The position numbers and the translations under genes are program-made. Under the pieces are notes generated by a model. That model made no database searches. It saw only the letters and a list, made by a program, of their open reading frames with translations, and was not told the DNA's origin. DNA of 64,000 nucleotides from Tepidiforma sp. (GTDB taxonomy: Bacteria > Chloroflexota > Dehalococcoidia > Tepidiformales > Tepidiformaceae): positions 310,001 to 374,000 of the forward strand of contig NZ_BPIG01000001.1 in NCBI RefSeq assembly GCF_026003995.1, given 5' to 3'. Shown in pieces: positions 38,998 through 48,128 of this stretch. Numbering within the stretch: position 1 is the first letter of the stretch; each line of letters starts with the position of its first letter.

Positions 38998-39667
38998 CGA
39001 GCGGCACGACGTCGAAGCGGTCCGCGCGGCTGGCGAACTCGATGTCCGCGGCAAGGCCCAGCGCCTCGAGGTCGCGGGCGTGGCGCGCTTCCCGAACGAG
39101 GCGCAGCGGCGCGGGCACTTCGAGGGCGAGACGGGCGGCGTCGTCCAGGTCGATACCGGGGTGGTCCCGGGCGAGCAGCTGGACGAGGTATGCCGCGACG
39201 GCGAAATCCTCGAGCGCGAAGGCCGCGCCGCCCGCCTCGCCGGCGCAGGCGATGAGCACCTCGTCGGCGTGCGACAGCCAGCGCGCGGCGGCGGCAGCAT
39301 TGACGGCGGCGGCCGCGATCGCCGCGCCCGCCGCCGAGGCGGCGCACAGCGCCTTCGTGCCGTTCGTGGTGAACAGCACGACCTCTCGGCCCTCGACGGC
39401 TGCCCGGTCGACGGCGGCGGGGCTGTTGCCGAGGTCGAACCCGGGCGGCGGCAGGCCGCGGACCTCGCCCGCGAGGAGCGCGCCGCGTTCCGCTGCCAGC
39501 CGGCGCGCGCGCTGCTCATCGTCTGCCGCGATGACTGCGCGGGCGCCATGACCCAGCAGCGCGCAGGCCGTGGTCGTCGCGCGAAGTGCGTCGACGACGG
39601 CGGCCGCCCCCGTGCGCGGCCACGGCCCGGCCGGCGGGAGCAACAGGAGCCGGATCTCGCGGACCAT
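38948..39667 (-). CDS. 2-phosphosulfolactate phosphatase-like protein (ComB family)
   Basis: A 239-residue ComB-family protein. In methanogens ComB dephosphorylates 2-phosphosulfolactate in coenzyme M synthesis; bacterial members have other or unknown roles. Conserved stretches are VVDALRATTTACALLGHGA, LLAGEVRGLPPPGFDLGNSP, FTTNGTKALCAA and IACAGEAGGAAFALEDFAVA. No other sulfolactate genes are near. The ATG at 39667 diverges from murI. Confidence 0.85.
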   Translation of the reverse strand: MVREIRLLLLPPAGPWPRTGAAAVVDALRATTTACALLGHGARAVIAADDEQRARRLAAERGALLAGEVRGLPPPGFDLGNSPAAVDRAAVEGREVVLFTTNGTKALCAASAAGAAIAAAAVNAAAAARWLSHADEVLIACAGEAGGAAFALEDFAVAAYLVQLLARDHPGIDLDDAARLALEVPAPLRLVREARHARDLEALGLAADIEFASRADRFDVVPLVTDRGAGWARLEPAPA

Positions 39668-39732
39668 GGGACGAACTATCGCGCCGAGAGCTCCACCGGG
39701 CCACTAGCCTGCCGCGTGGTACGCTTCGGTTC

Positions 39733-40515
39733 GTGGACACCCGCCCAATCGGCATGTTCGACTCCGGCGTCGGCGGCCTCGCCGTAGCGCGGGCGCTGCT
39801 GGCGGCTGCACCCGGCGAGCACGTCCTCTATTTCGCGGATACGGCATGGTTCCCCTACGGACCGCGCCCGGCGGCGGAGGTGCGCAAGCGCGCGTTCGCC
39901 ATCACGCACCGGCTGCTCGAGAGCGACGTCAAGCTGGTCGTGGTGGCCTGCAACACGGCCTCGGCGGCGGCGCTCAGCGAACTCCGCCAAGCGTTCCCCG
40001 GCGTGCCCTTCGTAGGCATGGTCCCCGGGGTGAAGCCGGCGGCGGAACGGTCCCGCAGCAAGCGCGTGGTCGTCCTCGCCACCGAAGGGACGCTCGACGG
40101 GGGCCTGTTCGAACAGGTCGTCGCCGAATTCGGCCGCGGCGCGCAGGTCGCGCGGGTCGTCGGCCGCGGTCTCGCCGAAGCAGTCGAACGCGGCGAGCAC
40201 GACACGCCCGCGACCCGCGCCCGGCTGCGGGATCTCCTCGAACCGGAAATCCGCCGGGGTGCCGATACGGTCGTGCTCGGCTGCACCCACTACGCCTTCC
40301 TCGCACCCCTCATCGCGGACGAATTCCCGGGCGTCGCGGTCGTCGATACCTCGGAGCCGGTCGCGCGGCGCGCGCTCGACCTCCTCGACGCGGCTGACGC
40401 GCGTTCGCCGGGGCCCGGCGGGCTGAGCGTCATCGCCAGTCTCGACCCCGACGGGTTCCGGGCGCGGGCGGCCCGGCTCGGCGTCATCCCGGCCGCGCAG
40501 GAGGCCGCGCGGTGA
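39733..40515 (+). CDS. murI: Glutamate racemase
   Basis: A 260-residue cofactor-free racemase supplying D-glutamate for peptidoglycan. Both catalytic Cys sites are visible (VVACNTASAAAL and VLGCTHYAFL), plus IGMFDSGVGGLAVARAL and YFADTAWFPYGPR. The start is GTG 39733, 7 nt after a TACGCT box (39720-39725), giving a leaderless message and the standard N-terminus. It is translationally coupled to pyrF by a GTGA overlap. Confidence 0.95.
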   Translation: MDTRPIGMFDSGVGGLAVARALLAAAPGEHVLYFADTAWFPYGPRPAAEVRKRAFAITHRLLESDVKLVVVACNTASAAALSELRQAFPGVPFVGMVPGVKPAAERSRSKRVVVLATEGTLDGGLFEQVVAEFGRGAQVARVVGRGLAEAVERGEHDTPATRARLRDLLEPEIRRGADTVVLGCTHYAFLAPLIADEFPGVAVVDTSEPVARRALDLLDAADARSPGPGGLSVIASLDPDGFRARAARLGVIPAAQEAAR

Positions 40516-41294
40516 CGTATTTCGAGCGGCTGGCCGCCCGGTCACGCGAGATCGATTCGCTCGTCTGCGTCGGGCTCGATCCAGACTACCGGAAGCACAC
40601 CCCGGCGGAGGCGGCCGACTACCTGCGCGCCATCGTCGCGGCGACGGCGCCGTTCGCGGCGGCCTACAAACCGAACCTGGCGTTCTTCGAACAGTGGGGC
40701 ATCCCGGGGCTCCAGGCGCTGGAGCGGGTGCTGGCCGCCATACCGGCGGGCATCCCCGTCATCGGCGATGCGAAGCGGGGCGATATCGGCAGCACCGCGG
40801 AGGCCTACGCGAGGGCGCTCTTCGAAGCGTGGCGGTTCGATGCGGTGACGGTCAGTCCCTACCTCGGGCGTGACGCGACCGAGCCGTTCCTCGCCTACCG
40901 CGACCGCGGCGTCTACATCCTCTGCCGCACCTCGAACCCCGGAGCGGCGGAGTTCCAGTCGCTCGAATTGAGCGCCGGCGGCCGGCTCTTCGAGCACGTC
41001 GCGCAGAGCGCCCCTTCGTGGGGGCCGAATGCGGGGCTCGTCGTCGGGGCGACGGCGCCCGCCGAGCTTCGGCGGGTGGTCGAGCTCGCGCCCGCGGCGC
41101 CCCTCCTCATCCCGGGGGTCGGCACACAGGGCGGGTCGCCGGCCGAGGTGGTGCAAAGCGCCGGCTACCGCCCCGGGCAGGTCGTGGTGAACGCGTCGCG
41201 CAGCATCGTGTACGCAGGCGAAGGGCCAGACGCGGCCGCTGCCGCGGCCCGGGACCTGCGCGATGCGCTGCGGGCTGCCCGCGATGCCGGCTGA
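40512..41294 (+). CDS. pyrF: Orotidine 5'-phosphate decarboxylase (type 2)
   Basis: A 260-residue decarboxylase making UMP from OMP. The catalytic Lys-Asp array appears as VIGDAKRGDIGSTAEAYA, and the N-terminal SLVCVGLDPD and phosphate-binding GVGTQGG follow the type 2 (mycobacterial-like) pattern. It is separated from the main pyr operon and lies in a tight four-gene overlapping run with murI, the DUF951 gene and the MFS gene. Confidence 0.95.
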   Translation: MTYFERLAARSREIDSLVCVGLDPDYRKHTPAEAADYLRAIVAATAPFAAAYKPNLAFFEQWGIPGLQALERVLAAIPAGIPVIGDAKRGDIGSTAEAYARALFEAWRFDAVTVSPYLGRDATEPFLAYRDRGVYILCRTSNPGAAEFQSLELSAGGRLFEHVAQSAPSWGPNAGLVVGATAPAELRRVVELAPAAPLLIPGVGTQGGSPAEVVQSAGYRPGQVVVNASRSIVYAGEGPDAAAAAARDLRDALRAARDAG

Positions 41295-41475
41295 CCTGCG
41301 GGAAGGCGACCTCGTCCGGTTGAAGCGCCGCCACCCGTGCGGCGGGTGGGAGTGGCAGGTCTACCGCACCGGCGCGGACATCGGGATGCAGTGCCTCACC
41401 TGCGGCCGGCGGGTCATGCTGGAGCGGGCGGAGTTCGAGCGCCGGCTGAAGGCGGTCGTTCGCCATGATGCGTGA
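41284..41475 (+). CDS. DUF951 domain protein
   Basis: A 63-residue protein fitting DUF951: LREGDLVRLKRRHPCGGWEW, then GADIGMQCLTCGRRVMLERA with CxxC. In many Gram-positives this short protein sits near ychF or parB; here it overlaps pyrF by 11 nt and the MFS gene by 11 nt. The function is unknown; the small Cys/His pattern suggests zinc or nucleic-acid binding. Confidence 0.85.
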   Translation: MPADLREGDLVRLKRRHPCGGWEWQVYRTGADIGMQCLTCGRRVMLERAEFERRLKAVVRHDA

Positions 41476-42790
41476 GGCCGCGGTCCCGCCCGCCGTCCCG
41501 CTCTGGCAGCAGCGTCCGTTCCGGATGCTGAGCTACACCCGGTTCTTCTCGCGGGTCGCGCAGAACGCGCTCAACTTCGGCCTCGTCCTCCTCATCACGG
41601 AGGAGACGGGGAAGGCCCTCTACACGTCGCTGCTCGTCCTGGCGCTCGTGGTGCCTTCCACGGTGGCGGGGCTCGTGGCTGGCACGGCCGCCGACGTGCT
41701 CCCGAAGCGGCTCATCGTCTTTACTGCCGACCTCGCGCGGGTGGCCATCTGCATCCTCTTCCTCCGGGAAGGCGGAAGCGCCGTCAGCTATTACCTGTTC
41801 GCCGTGCTGCTCGCTACGACGTCGCAGTTCGCGGGGACGGCAGAGAGCGCCATCCTGCCCGCCATCGTCCGGCGCGATGAGCTGGCGCGCGCCAACGCCA
41901 TCGGCCAGGCGGTCGGCGGCGCGGCCCAGGCCATCGGTCTCGGAGTGGTCACGCCCGTGGTGCTCCGGCTCATCGATTCGCGCGACGCCCTCTTCGGGCT
42001 GTCGGCCGGGCTCTTCGCCATCGCCGCGGTGCAGGCGCTGCTCATCGGCAGCACCGCCGCCCCGGCGCGGCAGGACGTCGGAGGCGAGCCGGGAGGCCGC
42101 TGGTGGACCGCCGGATGGCGGGCGATGCGCAGCGACCGGGCCGTGCTGCACGCTGCCGTCGAGCTGACGCTCATCTCGGCGACGGTCATCATCCTGAGCG
42201 GCCTCATCCCGACCTACATCACCGAGGTGCTCGGTGTCCGCATCGACTTTGGCGCGATCGTGCTCCTGCCGGCGGTAATCGGCGTGGCGCTCGGCCTGCG
42301 GGTCGCGGGTTTCCTCGCACGGCGGGTGCCGCATTCGCTCCTGAGCAGCAGCGGCTTCCTCGTCTTCGTCGTGTCGCTGGGGCTGCTGGCGATGGTCAAC
42401 CAGCTCGCCGGGTTCCTCGGCGGATTCGGGATGTTCGGCTGGCTCAACAGCGTTTCGATCGGCCGGTTCGACGGCGGGGGTGTGATCGCCATGCTCGTCA
42501 TGCTGCCGCTCGGCTTCGCCTACGCGACCGTTTCGGTGGCGGGCCAGACGGTCATCGACGACCGGGTGCCGCTTTCCTTGCGGGGGCGTGTCGGGGCCAC
42601 GCAGGCGGCGATGGCGGCCCTCGCATCGTCGATCCCGGTGGTCGTCGCCGGCGTGCTGAGCGACTGGATCGGGGTCGCGCCGGTGTTCGGGCTCGTCGCC
42701 CTGGCGACGGGGTTCGTTGCCGTAGCGAACCTGCGGAGCGGCCGCGGCGCCGACCGCGGGCCGCGCACCGTGGCCGTTTCCCACCGCTGA
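41465..42790 (+). CDS. MFS transporter
   Basis: A 441-residue major-facilitator protein with about 12 transmembrane segments, most like the enterobactin-exporter/DUF894 group of small-molecule exporters. Loop 2-3 carries AGTAADVLPKRLIVFTADLA and the opening segment is RMLSYTRFFSRVAQNALNFG. The substrate is unknown. The ATG at 41465 lies within the end of the DUF951 gene. Confidence 0.87.
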   Translation: MMREAAVPPAVPLWQQRPFRMLSYTRFFSRVAQNALNFGLVLLITEETGKALYTSLLVLALVVPSTVAGLVAGTAADVLPKRLIVFTADLARVAICILFLREGGSAVSYYLFAVLLATTSQFAGTAESAILPAIVRRDELARANAIGQAVGGAAQAIGLGVVTPVVLRLIDSRDALFGLSAGLFAIAAVQALLIGSTAAPARQDVGGEPGGRWWTAGWRAMRSDRAVLHAAVELTLISATVIILSGLIPTYITEVLGVRIDFGAIVLLPAVIGVALGLRVAGFLARRVPHSLLSSSGFLVFVVSLGLLAMVNQLAGFLGGFGMFGWLNSVSIGRFDGGGVIAMLVMLPLGFAYATVSVAGQTVIDDRVPLSLRGRVGATQAAMAALASSIPVVVAGVLSDWIGVAPVFGLVALATGFVAVANLRSGRGADRGPRTVAVSHR

Positions 42791-42799
42791 ATCGGTTCG

Positions 42800-42829
42800 T
42801 TGACTCGCCGATCCGGGCGAACCTATCAT
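42800..42829 (+). promoter_or_regulatory. Promoter of the bifunctional-nuclease-family gene
   Basis: TTGACT (42800-42805), 18-nt spacer, TATCAT (42824-42829). The transcript start would lie about 40 nt before the GTG start codon. Confidence 0.78.
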
Positions 42830-42874
42830 CGAATTCGGGAGCCGCATCGTGGCGGCCTCCCGGGAGGGCTCGAC

Positions 42875-43423
42875 GTGAGAGAGCTGAGCATCGAAAGCAT
42901 CCGGCTGAGCCTGATGAACTACCAGCGCGTGGTCATCCTGCGCGAGAAGGATTCCGATCGGTATCTCCCGATCTGGATCGGCCCCGCGGAAGCGGACGCC
43001 ATCGCCGTCCGTCTGCAGGACGTCTCGGTGGCGCGCCCGCTCACCCACGACCTCCTCCGGAACATGATCGAGCAGCTCGGCGCGCGGGTCGCCTACATCG
43101 TCGTCAACGACCTCGAGAACGACACGTTCTACGCGCGCATCGTGCTGGACGTGAACGGGAAGACGCTCGAAGTCGACAGCCGGCCGTCGGACGCCATCGC
43201 GCTCGCGGTGCGGGTCGATGCGCCAATCTTCGCCGAGGAGTCGGTCCTCGACCGGGCCGGCGTCATCCTGGAGGAGGGCGAAGAGGCGGAGGGGAAGGAC
43301 GCGAAGGCCGGCGCGCGGCCGCTCGAGGAGACGAAGCCGGCGGATCCGGAGGAACTCGAAAAGCTCGGGGTGTTCAAGGAATTCATCGAGGGGCTGGACC
43401 TCGATGACTTCGACAAGCGATAG
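42875..43423 (+). CDS. Bifunctional nuclease family protein (DUF151)
   Basis: A 182-residue member of the BFN/DUF151 family ([70 protein letters not shown]). Plant and Thermotoga relatives are linked to DNase/RNase activity, but the biochemical role in bacteria is poorly defined. About 50 C-terminal residues are Glu/Lys-rich. GTG 42875 follows GGGAGG by 7 nt. Confidence 0.88.
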   Translation: MRELSIESIRLSLMNYQRVVILREKDSDRYLPIWIGPAEADAIAVRLQDVSVARPLTHDLLRNMIEQLGARVAYIVVNDLENDTFYARIVLDVNGKTLEVDSRPSDAIALAVRVDAPIFAEESVLDRAGVILEEGEEAEGKDAKAGARPLEETKPADPEELEKLGVFKEFIEGLDLDDFDKR

Positions 43424-43426
43424 ACC

Positions 43427-43453
43427 GATGGCCCGCGAGACCCGCGGGCCATC
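43427..43453 (+). terminator. Hairpin terminator after the DUF151 gene
   Basis: A perfect 11-bp stem GATGGCCCGCG / CGCGGGCCATC with a 5-nt loop directly after the stop codon. The U-tract is weak, so termination may be partial. Confidence 0.65.
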
Positions 43454-43469
43454 TGCTTCCCGGTTCTGC

Positions 43470-43499
43470 TTGCGCATTGCTTCACAATCAGCCTATGAT
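43470..43499 (+). promoter_or_regulatory. Promoter of the ATP synthase operon
   Basis: TTGCGC (43470-43475), 18-nt spacer, TATGAT (43494-43499), about 20 nt before the first start codon. Confidence 0.65.
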
Positions 43500-43519
43500 G
43501 CGCGGGGTCTGGAGGCCGG

Positions 43520-43765
43520 GTGCCCCAGGGTGGCCGCGTGAAGGCGTGGCTCGTACCAGCTGCGAGCCTGCTCGGCGCGGGGTGGTTCTTCGCCACCGCC
43601 GTCATCGCTGGGGTGGTCATTGGCCGGTGGGCCGATGGCAGATCCGGACTTGAGCCCACATTCACGCTCATCGGGATTGTCCTCGGGCTGGCCGTCGCGC
43701 TCTACGGCGGCTACCGGATGGTGCAGCCCCTGCTGAGCCGGCTCGATGACGAGCCACCGGAGTGA
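43520..43765 (+). CDS. ATP synthase-associated AtpI/AtpZ-like protein
   Basis: An 81-residue protein with two transmembrane segments (PAASLLGAGWFFATAVIAGV and LIGIVLGLAVALYGGYRMV), the pattern of the small first gene of many atp operons. Relatives help assemble the c-ring or act as Mg2+/Ca2+ channels. The start is GTG 43520 (GGAGG upstream), with GTG 43538 as alternative. Confidence 0.82.
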   Translation: MPQGGRVKAWLVPAASLLGAGWFFATAVIAGVVIGRWADGRSGLEPTFTLIGIVLGLAVALYGGYRMVQPLLSRLDDEPPE

Positions 43766-45101
43766 AGTCGGCTTGAAGATTATCGTCATCGCGGTCATCG
43801 CCCTCGCTGTCATCCTCTCCGGCTTTTTCATCGCCGCCGGGCCAGAGCCGCACATCGTCATCCCGGGCGAAGTCCTCTGGAAGGTGGGGTTCTTCCCCAT
43901 CACCTCGACGCTCATGGCCGCCTGGCTCGCGATGCTGGTGCTCATCGTCGGCACCTTCCTGATGACCCGCTCGATGAAGCTCATCCCCTCCGGGGCTCAG
44001 AACTTCATCGAATCCATCATCGACTTCCTCTACGGCCAGGTCGAGGAGATCGCGGGTGAGAAGAACGCCCGCCGGTTCTTCCCGGTGGTTGGCACGTTCT
44101 TCCTCTTCATCCTCGTCGCGAACTGGGTCGCCCTGACGCCGATTTTCAAGTCCATCGGCATCACGAAGGACTACGGCCACGAAATCTTCCACGAAATCCA
44201 GCTCAAGGCGGAGAAGGACAAGCCGTTCGACAAAGACAAGCACTTCCTCGCCTGGCAGATGGAGGACGCCGGAGGCATCGGCGTCGCCCAGAGCGGCGCG
44301 AAGACGTTCAAGTTCGAAATCCACGCCGGGGAGGCGCCCGGCGACGCGCTCGACCGGTACATCATCGCGCTGGCCGAGTTCTACACCGACTTCAAGCCCC
44401 ATGCTGACGCCGCGCACGGGACCGGGCATGCCGACCCGGCGGACGTCGAAGCGGCGCTTGCCGCCCTCGAGGCCGACCCGAAGGCGCCGAAGTTCATCCC
44501 CGCGGACGACCACGGCCACGGAGAAGATGACAAGGCGCATGCTGCGGTGACGAGCGTTGCGCTGGGGACGTCCTACACGGCGCTCGAGTTCCCCGGCGAC
44601 AAGATCGCGCTCGTCTACCCGTTCTTCCGGGCGGCCTTCAGCGACCTGAACAACACCCTGGCGCTCGCGATCTTCGCGTTCCTCGTCATCGAGTTCTGGG
44701 GCTTCCAGTCGCTCGGGTTCGGCTACCTCGGCAAGTTCTTCATCAACCCGCTGAAGAACCCGATCCTCACGTTCGTCGGCCTGCTCGAGCTGGTGTCGGA
44801 ATTCATCCGGATCATCAGCTTCGCCTTCCGCCTCTTCGGCAACATCTTTGCCGGCGGCGTGCTGCTGCTCATCCTCACGTTCCTCGTGCCGTTCCTCGCG
44901 CCGCTGGGGATTTACGGTCTCGAGCTGTTCGTGGGGCTGATCCAGGCTGTCGTGTTCGCGATGCTCGTACTCGTCTTCGCGGTGGGTGCGGTGGAGCACC
45001 ACGGTGATGACGAGCACCATGAGGGGCACGACAGCGGTCACGGCGACGGGCACGGGGCGCCCGCCGTCTATCACGAACCGGGGGCAGTCCAGGCGCACTA
45101 G
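43746..45101 (+). CDS. atpB: F0F1 ATP synthase subunit a with large extracytoplasmic insert
   Basis: A 451-residue subunit a; usual length is 230-290. The core is intact: the proton-path helix with the essential Arg (SEFIRIISFAFRLFGNIFAG), LNNTLALAIFAFL and a last helix FVGLIQAVVFAMLVLVF. Between helix 2 (about residue 130) and SDLNNTLAL (about 295) lies an extra segment of about 155 residues, acidic and with several His (HADAAHGTGHADPAD, DDHGHGEDD). A C-terminal tail adds nine His (VEHHGDDEHHEGHDSGHGDG and beyond). By topology the insert would face outside the membrane. The ATG at 43746 overlaps the upstream gene by 20 nt; a TTG at 43773 with GGAG upstream is an equally possible start. Confidence 0.93.
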   Translation: MTSHRSEVGLKIIVIAVIALAVILSGFFIAAGPEPHIVIPGEVLWKVGFFPITSTLMAAWLAMLVLIVGTFLMTRSMKLIPSGAQNFIESIIDFLYGQVEEIAGEKNARRFFPVVGTFFLFILVANWVALTPIFKSIGITKDYGHEIFHEIQLKAEKDKPFDKDKHFLAWQMEDAGGIGVAQSGAKTFKFEIHAGEAPGDALDRYIIALAEFYTDFKPHADAAHGTGHADPADVEAALAALEADPKAPKFIPADDHGHGEDDKAHAAVTSVALGTSYTALEFPGDKIALVYPFFRAAFSDLNNTLALAIFAFLVIEFWGFQSLGFGYLGKFFINPLKNPILTFVGLLELVSEFIRIISFAFRLFGNIFAGGVLLLILTFLVPFLAPLGIYGLELFVGLIQAVVFAMLVLVFAVGAVEHHGDDEHHEGHDSGHGDGHGAPAVYHEPGAVQAH

Positions 45102-45164
45102 CGCCTGTACGCAGGTATTCCAGGAGAACGCACCGCGGAAGGGTGCAACGGAGGCAAATCGGTC

Positions 45165-45431
45165 ATGGAACTTCTCAGCTATCTCCCGTTCCTCGTCATT
45201 CTCGAGACCGACGGCGCGAAGGCCATCGGCGCGGCGCTTGCGATGGCGGTCGGCGGCATCGCCCCGGCGCTCGCGATCGGCATGCTGGCTGGCAAGGCGA
45301 TGGAAGCGCTCGGCCGCAACCCGGAAGCCCGCGCCGCCATCCAGACGAACCTCATCCTCAGCGTCGCCTTCGCGGAAGCGATCGGCATTTACGCGCTGCT
45401 CTCGGCGCTCGTCATCGCGTTCGTCATCTAA
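45165..45431 (+). CDS. atpE: F0F1 ATP synthase subunit c
   Basis: An 88-residue two-helix proteolipid. The polar loop is GRNPEARAAIQTNLIL and the ion-binding carboxylate is the Glu in SVAFAEAIGIYALL. The first helix (AALAMAVGGIAPALAIGMLA) lacks the Gln of Na+-type c-rings, so H+ coupling is expected. The N-terminus is about 10 residues longer than average. Confidence 0.96.
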   Translation: MELLSYLPFLVILETDGAKAIGAALAMAVGGIAPALAIGMLAGKAMEALGRNPEARAAIQTNLILSVAFAEAIGIYALLSALVIAFVI

Positions 45432-45498
45432 TCGGGATGCGCCGTGGCGGGGGTTCGATCCCGCCCGGCCCGAATGACGTGAGGAAAGGGGTGACGCG

Positions 45499-46008
45499 GT
45501 GGGCGACGCATTCTCTGCCCTTGGGGTAAGCGTTCCGCTGCTGCTCGCGCAGATCGTGAACTTCGCGGTCCTGCTCATCATCCTCCGGGTGACGCTGTAC
45601 AAGCCGGTCCTGCGGATGCTCGACGACCGGAAGCAGCGCATCGCGGAAGGGCTGAATGCGGCGGAAATCGCGCGGCGGGAAGCCGCCTCGGCGCAGGCGA
45701 ACATCCAGGCTCAGCTCGAGGCCGCCCGCAAGGAAGGCCAGGAGATCGTGGCGAACGCGCAGGCGATCGCCAGCCGCATCGAATCGGAGTCCCGCGAGCA
45801 GGCCGCGCGCGAGCGCGAAGCCGCGCTCGAGAAGGCGCGCAACGAGATCCAGCTCGAGCGCGACCGCGCGATTGCGGAGCTGCGCCGCGAGTTCGCGGCC
45901 ATCACGGTCGCGGCAGCCGAAAAGGTCATCAACCAGTCGCTCGACCAGCAGGCGCACCAGCGGATCATCGAAGAGACGCTGGCCGAGTCGCGGTTCAGCG
46001 GGAACTAG
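45499..46008 (+). CDS. atpF: F0F1 ATP synthase subunit b
   Basis: A 169-residue stator subunit with one N-terminal transmembrane helix (LAQIVNFAVLLIILRVTLY), then a long right-handed coiled coil rich in Glu, Arg and Ala (EAASAQANIQAQLEAARKEG). GTG start at 45499 with GGAAAGG upstream. Single b gene, so a homodimeric stalk is expected. Confidence 0.95.
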   Translation: MGDAFSALGVSVPLLLAQIVNFAVLLIILRVTLYKPVLRMLDDRKQRIAEGLNAAEIARREAASAQANIQAQLEAARKEGQEIVANAQAIASRIESESREQAAREREAALEKARNEIQLERDRAIAELRREFAAITVAAAEKVINQSLDQQAHQRIIEETLAESRFSGN

Positions 46009-46011
46009 GCG

Positions 46012-46545
46012 ATGGCAGATACGGCAGCAGCCCGCCGGTACGCGCAGGCCGCCTTCAGCATCGCCCGGGACCGCGGCGAGGTGGCCGCCTGGCGCACGGA
46101 TGTCAGCGACATGGCGACCGTCCTCGCGGAATCGGAGCTGGCGCCGATGTTCGCCGACCCGGCCATCCCCGCGGAGCAGAAGTTCCGCGCCCTCGAACGC
46201 GTCCTCGAGGTCTCGCCGCTGGTGATGAACCTCGCGAAGCTGCTCATCCAAAAGGGGCGCTCGCAGGACGCGCGGGCGGTGGCTGAGGCGTTCAACCGGC
46301 TCGCCGACGACTACGAAGGCATCGCCCATGCCGAGGTGACGACCGCCGTTCCGCTCACGGACGAGCAGCTTGCATCCATCCGGGCGCGGCTCGGGCAGCA
46401 GCTCGGCAAGCAGGTCGTCGCCACCGCGCGCGTGGATCCCGCCATCATCGGCGGGGCGATCGTCAGAGTGGGCGACCGGCTCATCGACGGGAGCGTTCGC
46501 ACGCGGCTGAAGCTGCTTCGCCGCGAATTGGAGGGAGCCCGGTAG
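46012..46545 (+). CDS. atpH: F0F1 ATP synthase subunit delta
   Basis: A 177-residue OSCP/delta subunit linking the b dimer to the top of F1. The N-terminal helical bundle (AAARRYAQAAFSIARDRGEV) and the C-terminal signature (VATARVDPAIIGGAIVRVGD, LIDGSVRTRLKLL) are clear. The ATG lies 3 nt after the atpF stop. Confidence 0.95.
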   Translation: MADTAAARRYAQAAFSIARDRGEVAAWRTDVSDMATVLAESELAPMFADPAIPAEQKFRALERVLEVSPLVMNLAKLLIQKGRSQDARAVAEAFNRLADDYEGIAHAEVTTAVPLTDEQLASIRARLGQQLGKQVVATARVDPAIIGGAIVRVGDRLIDGSVRTRLKLLRRELEGAR

Positions 46546-46578
46546 CCGGGCGTTCGATTCAGGAAGGGGTAATGCCGC

Positions 46579-48081
46579 ATGGCAGTTCGCGCTGAAGAAA
46601 TCGCGTCCATCCTTCGCGAACAGATCGAGCACTTCGGCTCGAAGGTGACCGCGACCGACGTCGGCACGGTCATCGAGGCCGGCGACGGCGTGGTCCGCAT
46701 CCACGGCCTTTCCGGCGCGATGTACTCGGAGCTGCTGGAGTTCGCCAACGGGACGATGGGCATCGCCCTGAACCTGGAAGAGGAGTCGGTCAGCGCCGTC
46801 ATCCTCGGCGACTACCTCGGCATCAAAGAAGGCGACGAGGTGCGCTCGACCGGCCGCGTCATCGAGGTGCCGGTCGGCGATGCGCTCATCGGCCGTGTGG
46901 TCGACCCGCTCGGCAACCCGATCGACGGGAAGGGTCCGATCAACACGACGAAGACCCGCCCCGTCGAGCGGATCGCGCCCGGGGTGACCCTCCGGAAGAG
47001 CGTCTCGGTGCCGGTGCAGACGGGCATCAAGGCGATCGACGCGATGTTCCCGATCGGGCGCGGCCAGCGCGAGCTCATCATCGGCGACCGCTCGACGGGC
47101 AAGACGGCCATCGCGCTCGACACGATCATCAACCAGAAGGGCGGCGATCTCATCTGCATCTACGTCGCCATCGGCCAGAAGGCCGCGAAGGTCGCGCAGG
47201 TCGTCGGCATGCTGGAGGAGTACGGCGCGATGGAGCACACCATCGTGGTCGCCGCGAACGCCTCTGAATCTGCAGCGCTGCAGTACCTGGCGCCGTATGC
47301 CGGCTGCGCGATGGGCGAGGAGTTCATGGAGAGCGGCCGCGATGCGCTCATCGTGTACGACGACCTGAGCAAGCACGCGTGGGCCTACCGGCAGATGTCG
47401 CTGCTCCTCCGGCGCCCGCCGGGCCGCGAAGCCTACCCGGGCGATGTGTTCTATCTCCACAGCCGCCTGCTCGAGCGCGCGGCGCGCCTCGAGAAGGGCG
47501 GATCGCTCAGCGCCCTTCCGATCATCGAAACCCAGGCGAACGACGTGTCGGCCTATATCCCGACGAACGTCATCTCCATCACGGACGGCCAGATTTACCT
47601 CGAGACCGACCTCTTCAACGCGGGCATCCGGCCGGCCATCAACACGGGCCTGTCGGTCAGCCGCGTGGGCTCGGCCGCGCAGACGAAGGCGATGAAAGCC
47701 GTTTCGGCCGGCCTCAAGGCGGAGATGTCGCAATACCGCGAGCTCGCCGCCTTCGCACAGTTCGGCACGAGCGACCTCGACGCCGCGACCCGGCGCCAGC
47801 TGGAGCGCGGCCAGCGCGCCACGGAAATCCTGAAGCAGGACCAGTTCCAGCCGCTCAGCCTCGCCGAGGAGGTCTTCGTCATCTACGCGCTGACGAGCGG
47901 CCTGCTCGACGACGTGCCGGTCGCCAAGGTCCGCTCGTTCGAAAACGAGCTGCGGAAGTACCTGGCCAGCAATGAAAAGGCGCTCATGGACGAGATCCAG
48001 TCGAATCCGGTCATGACGCCGGAGCTGCAGGAGCGCATCACGACCGTCATCAAGACGTTCAAGGAGACGGTGCCGTACTAG
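46579..48081 (+). CDS. atpA: F0F1 ATP synthase subunit alpha
   Basis: A 500-residue non-catalytic nucleotide-binding subunit, normal length. P-loop [16 protein letters not shown], arginine-finger region [18 protein letters not shown] ([18 protein letters not shown]) and the N-terminal beta-barrel ([20 protein letters not shown]) are present. SD GGAAGGGG precedes the ATG. Confidence 0.97.
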   Translation: MAVRAEEIASILREQIEHFGSKVTATDVGTVIEAGDGVVRIHGLSGAMYSELLEFANGTMGIALNLEEESVSAVILGDYLGIKEGDEVRSTGRVIEVPVGDALIGRVVDPLGNPIDGKGPINTTKTRPVERIAPGVTLRKSVSVPVQTGIKAIDAMFPIGRGQRELIIGDRSTGKTAIALDTIINQKGGDLICIYVAIGQKAAKVAQVVGMLEEYGAMEHTIVVAANASESAALQYLAPYAGCAMGEEFMESGRDALIVYDDLSKHAWAYRQMSLLLRRPPGREAYPGDVFYLHSRLLERAARLEKGGSLSALPIIETQANDVSAYIPTNVISITDGQIYLETDLFNAGIRPAINTGLSVSRVGSAAQTKAMKAVSAGLKAEMSQYRELAAFAQFGTSDLDAATRRQLERGQRATEILKQDQFQPLSLAEEVFVIYALTSGLLDDVPVAKVRSFENELRKYLASNEKALMDEIQSNPVMTPELQERITTVIKTFKETVPY

Positions 48082-48128
48082 GCCGCGCGGCCCGGCGGCG
48101 CGTCGACTTGAAGGAACGCAGGTAACGT

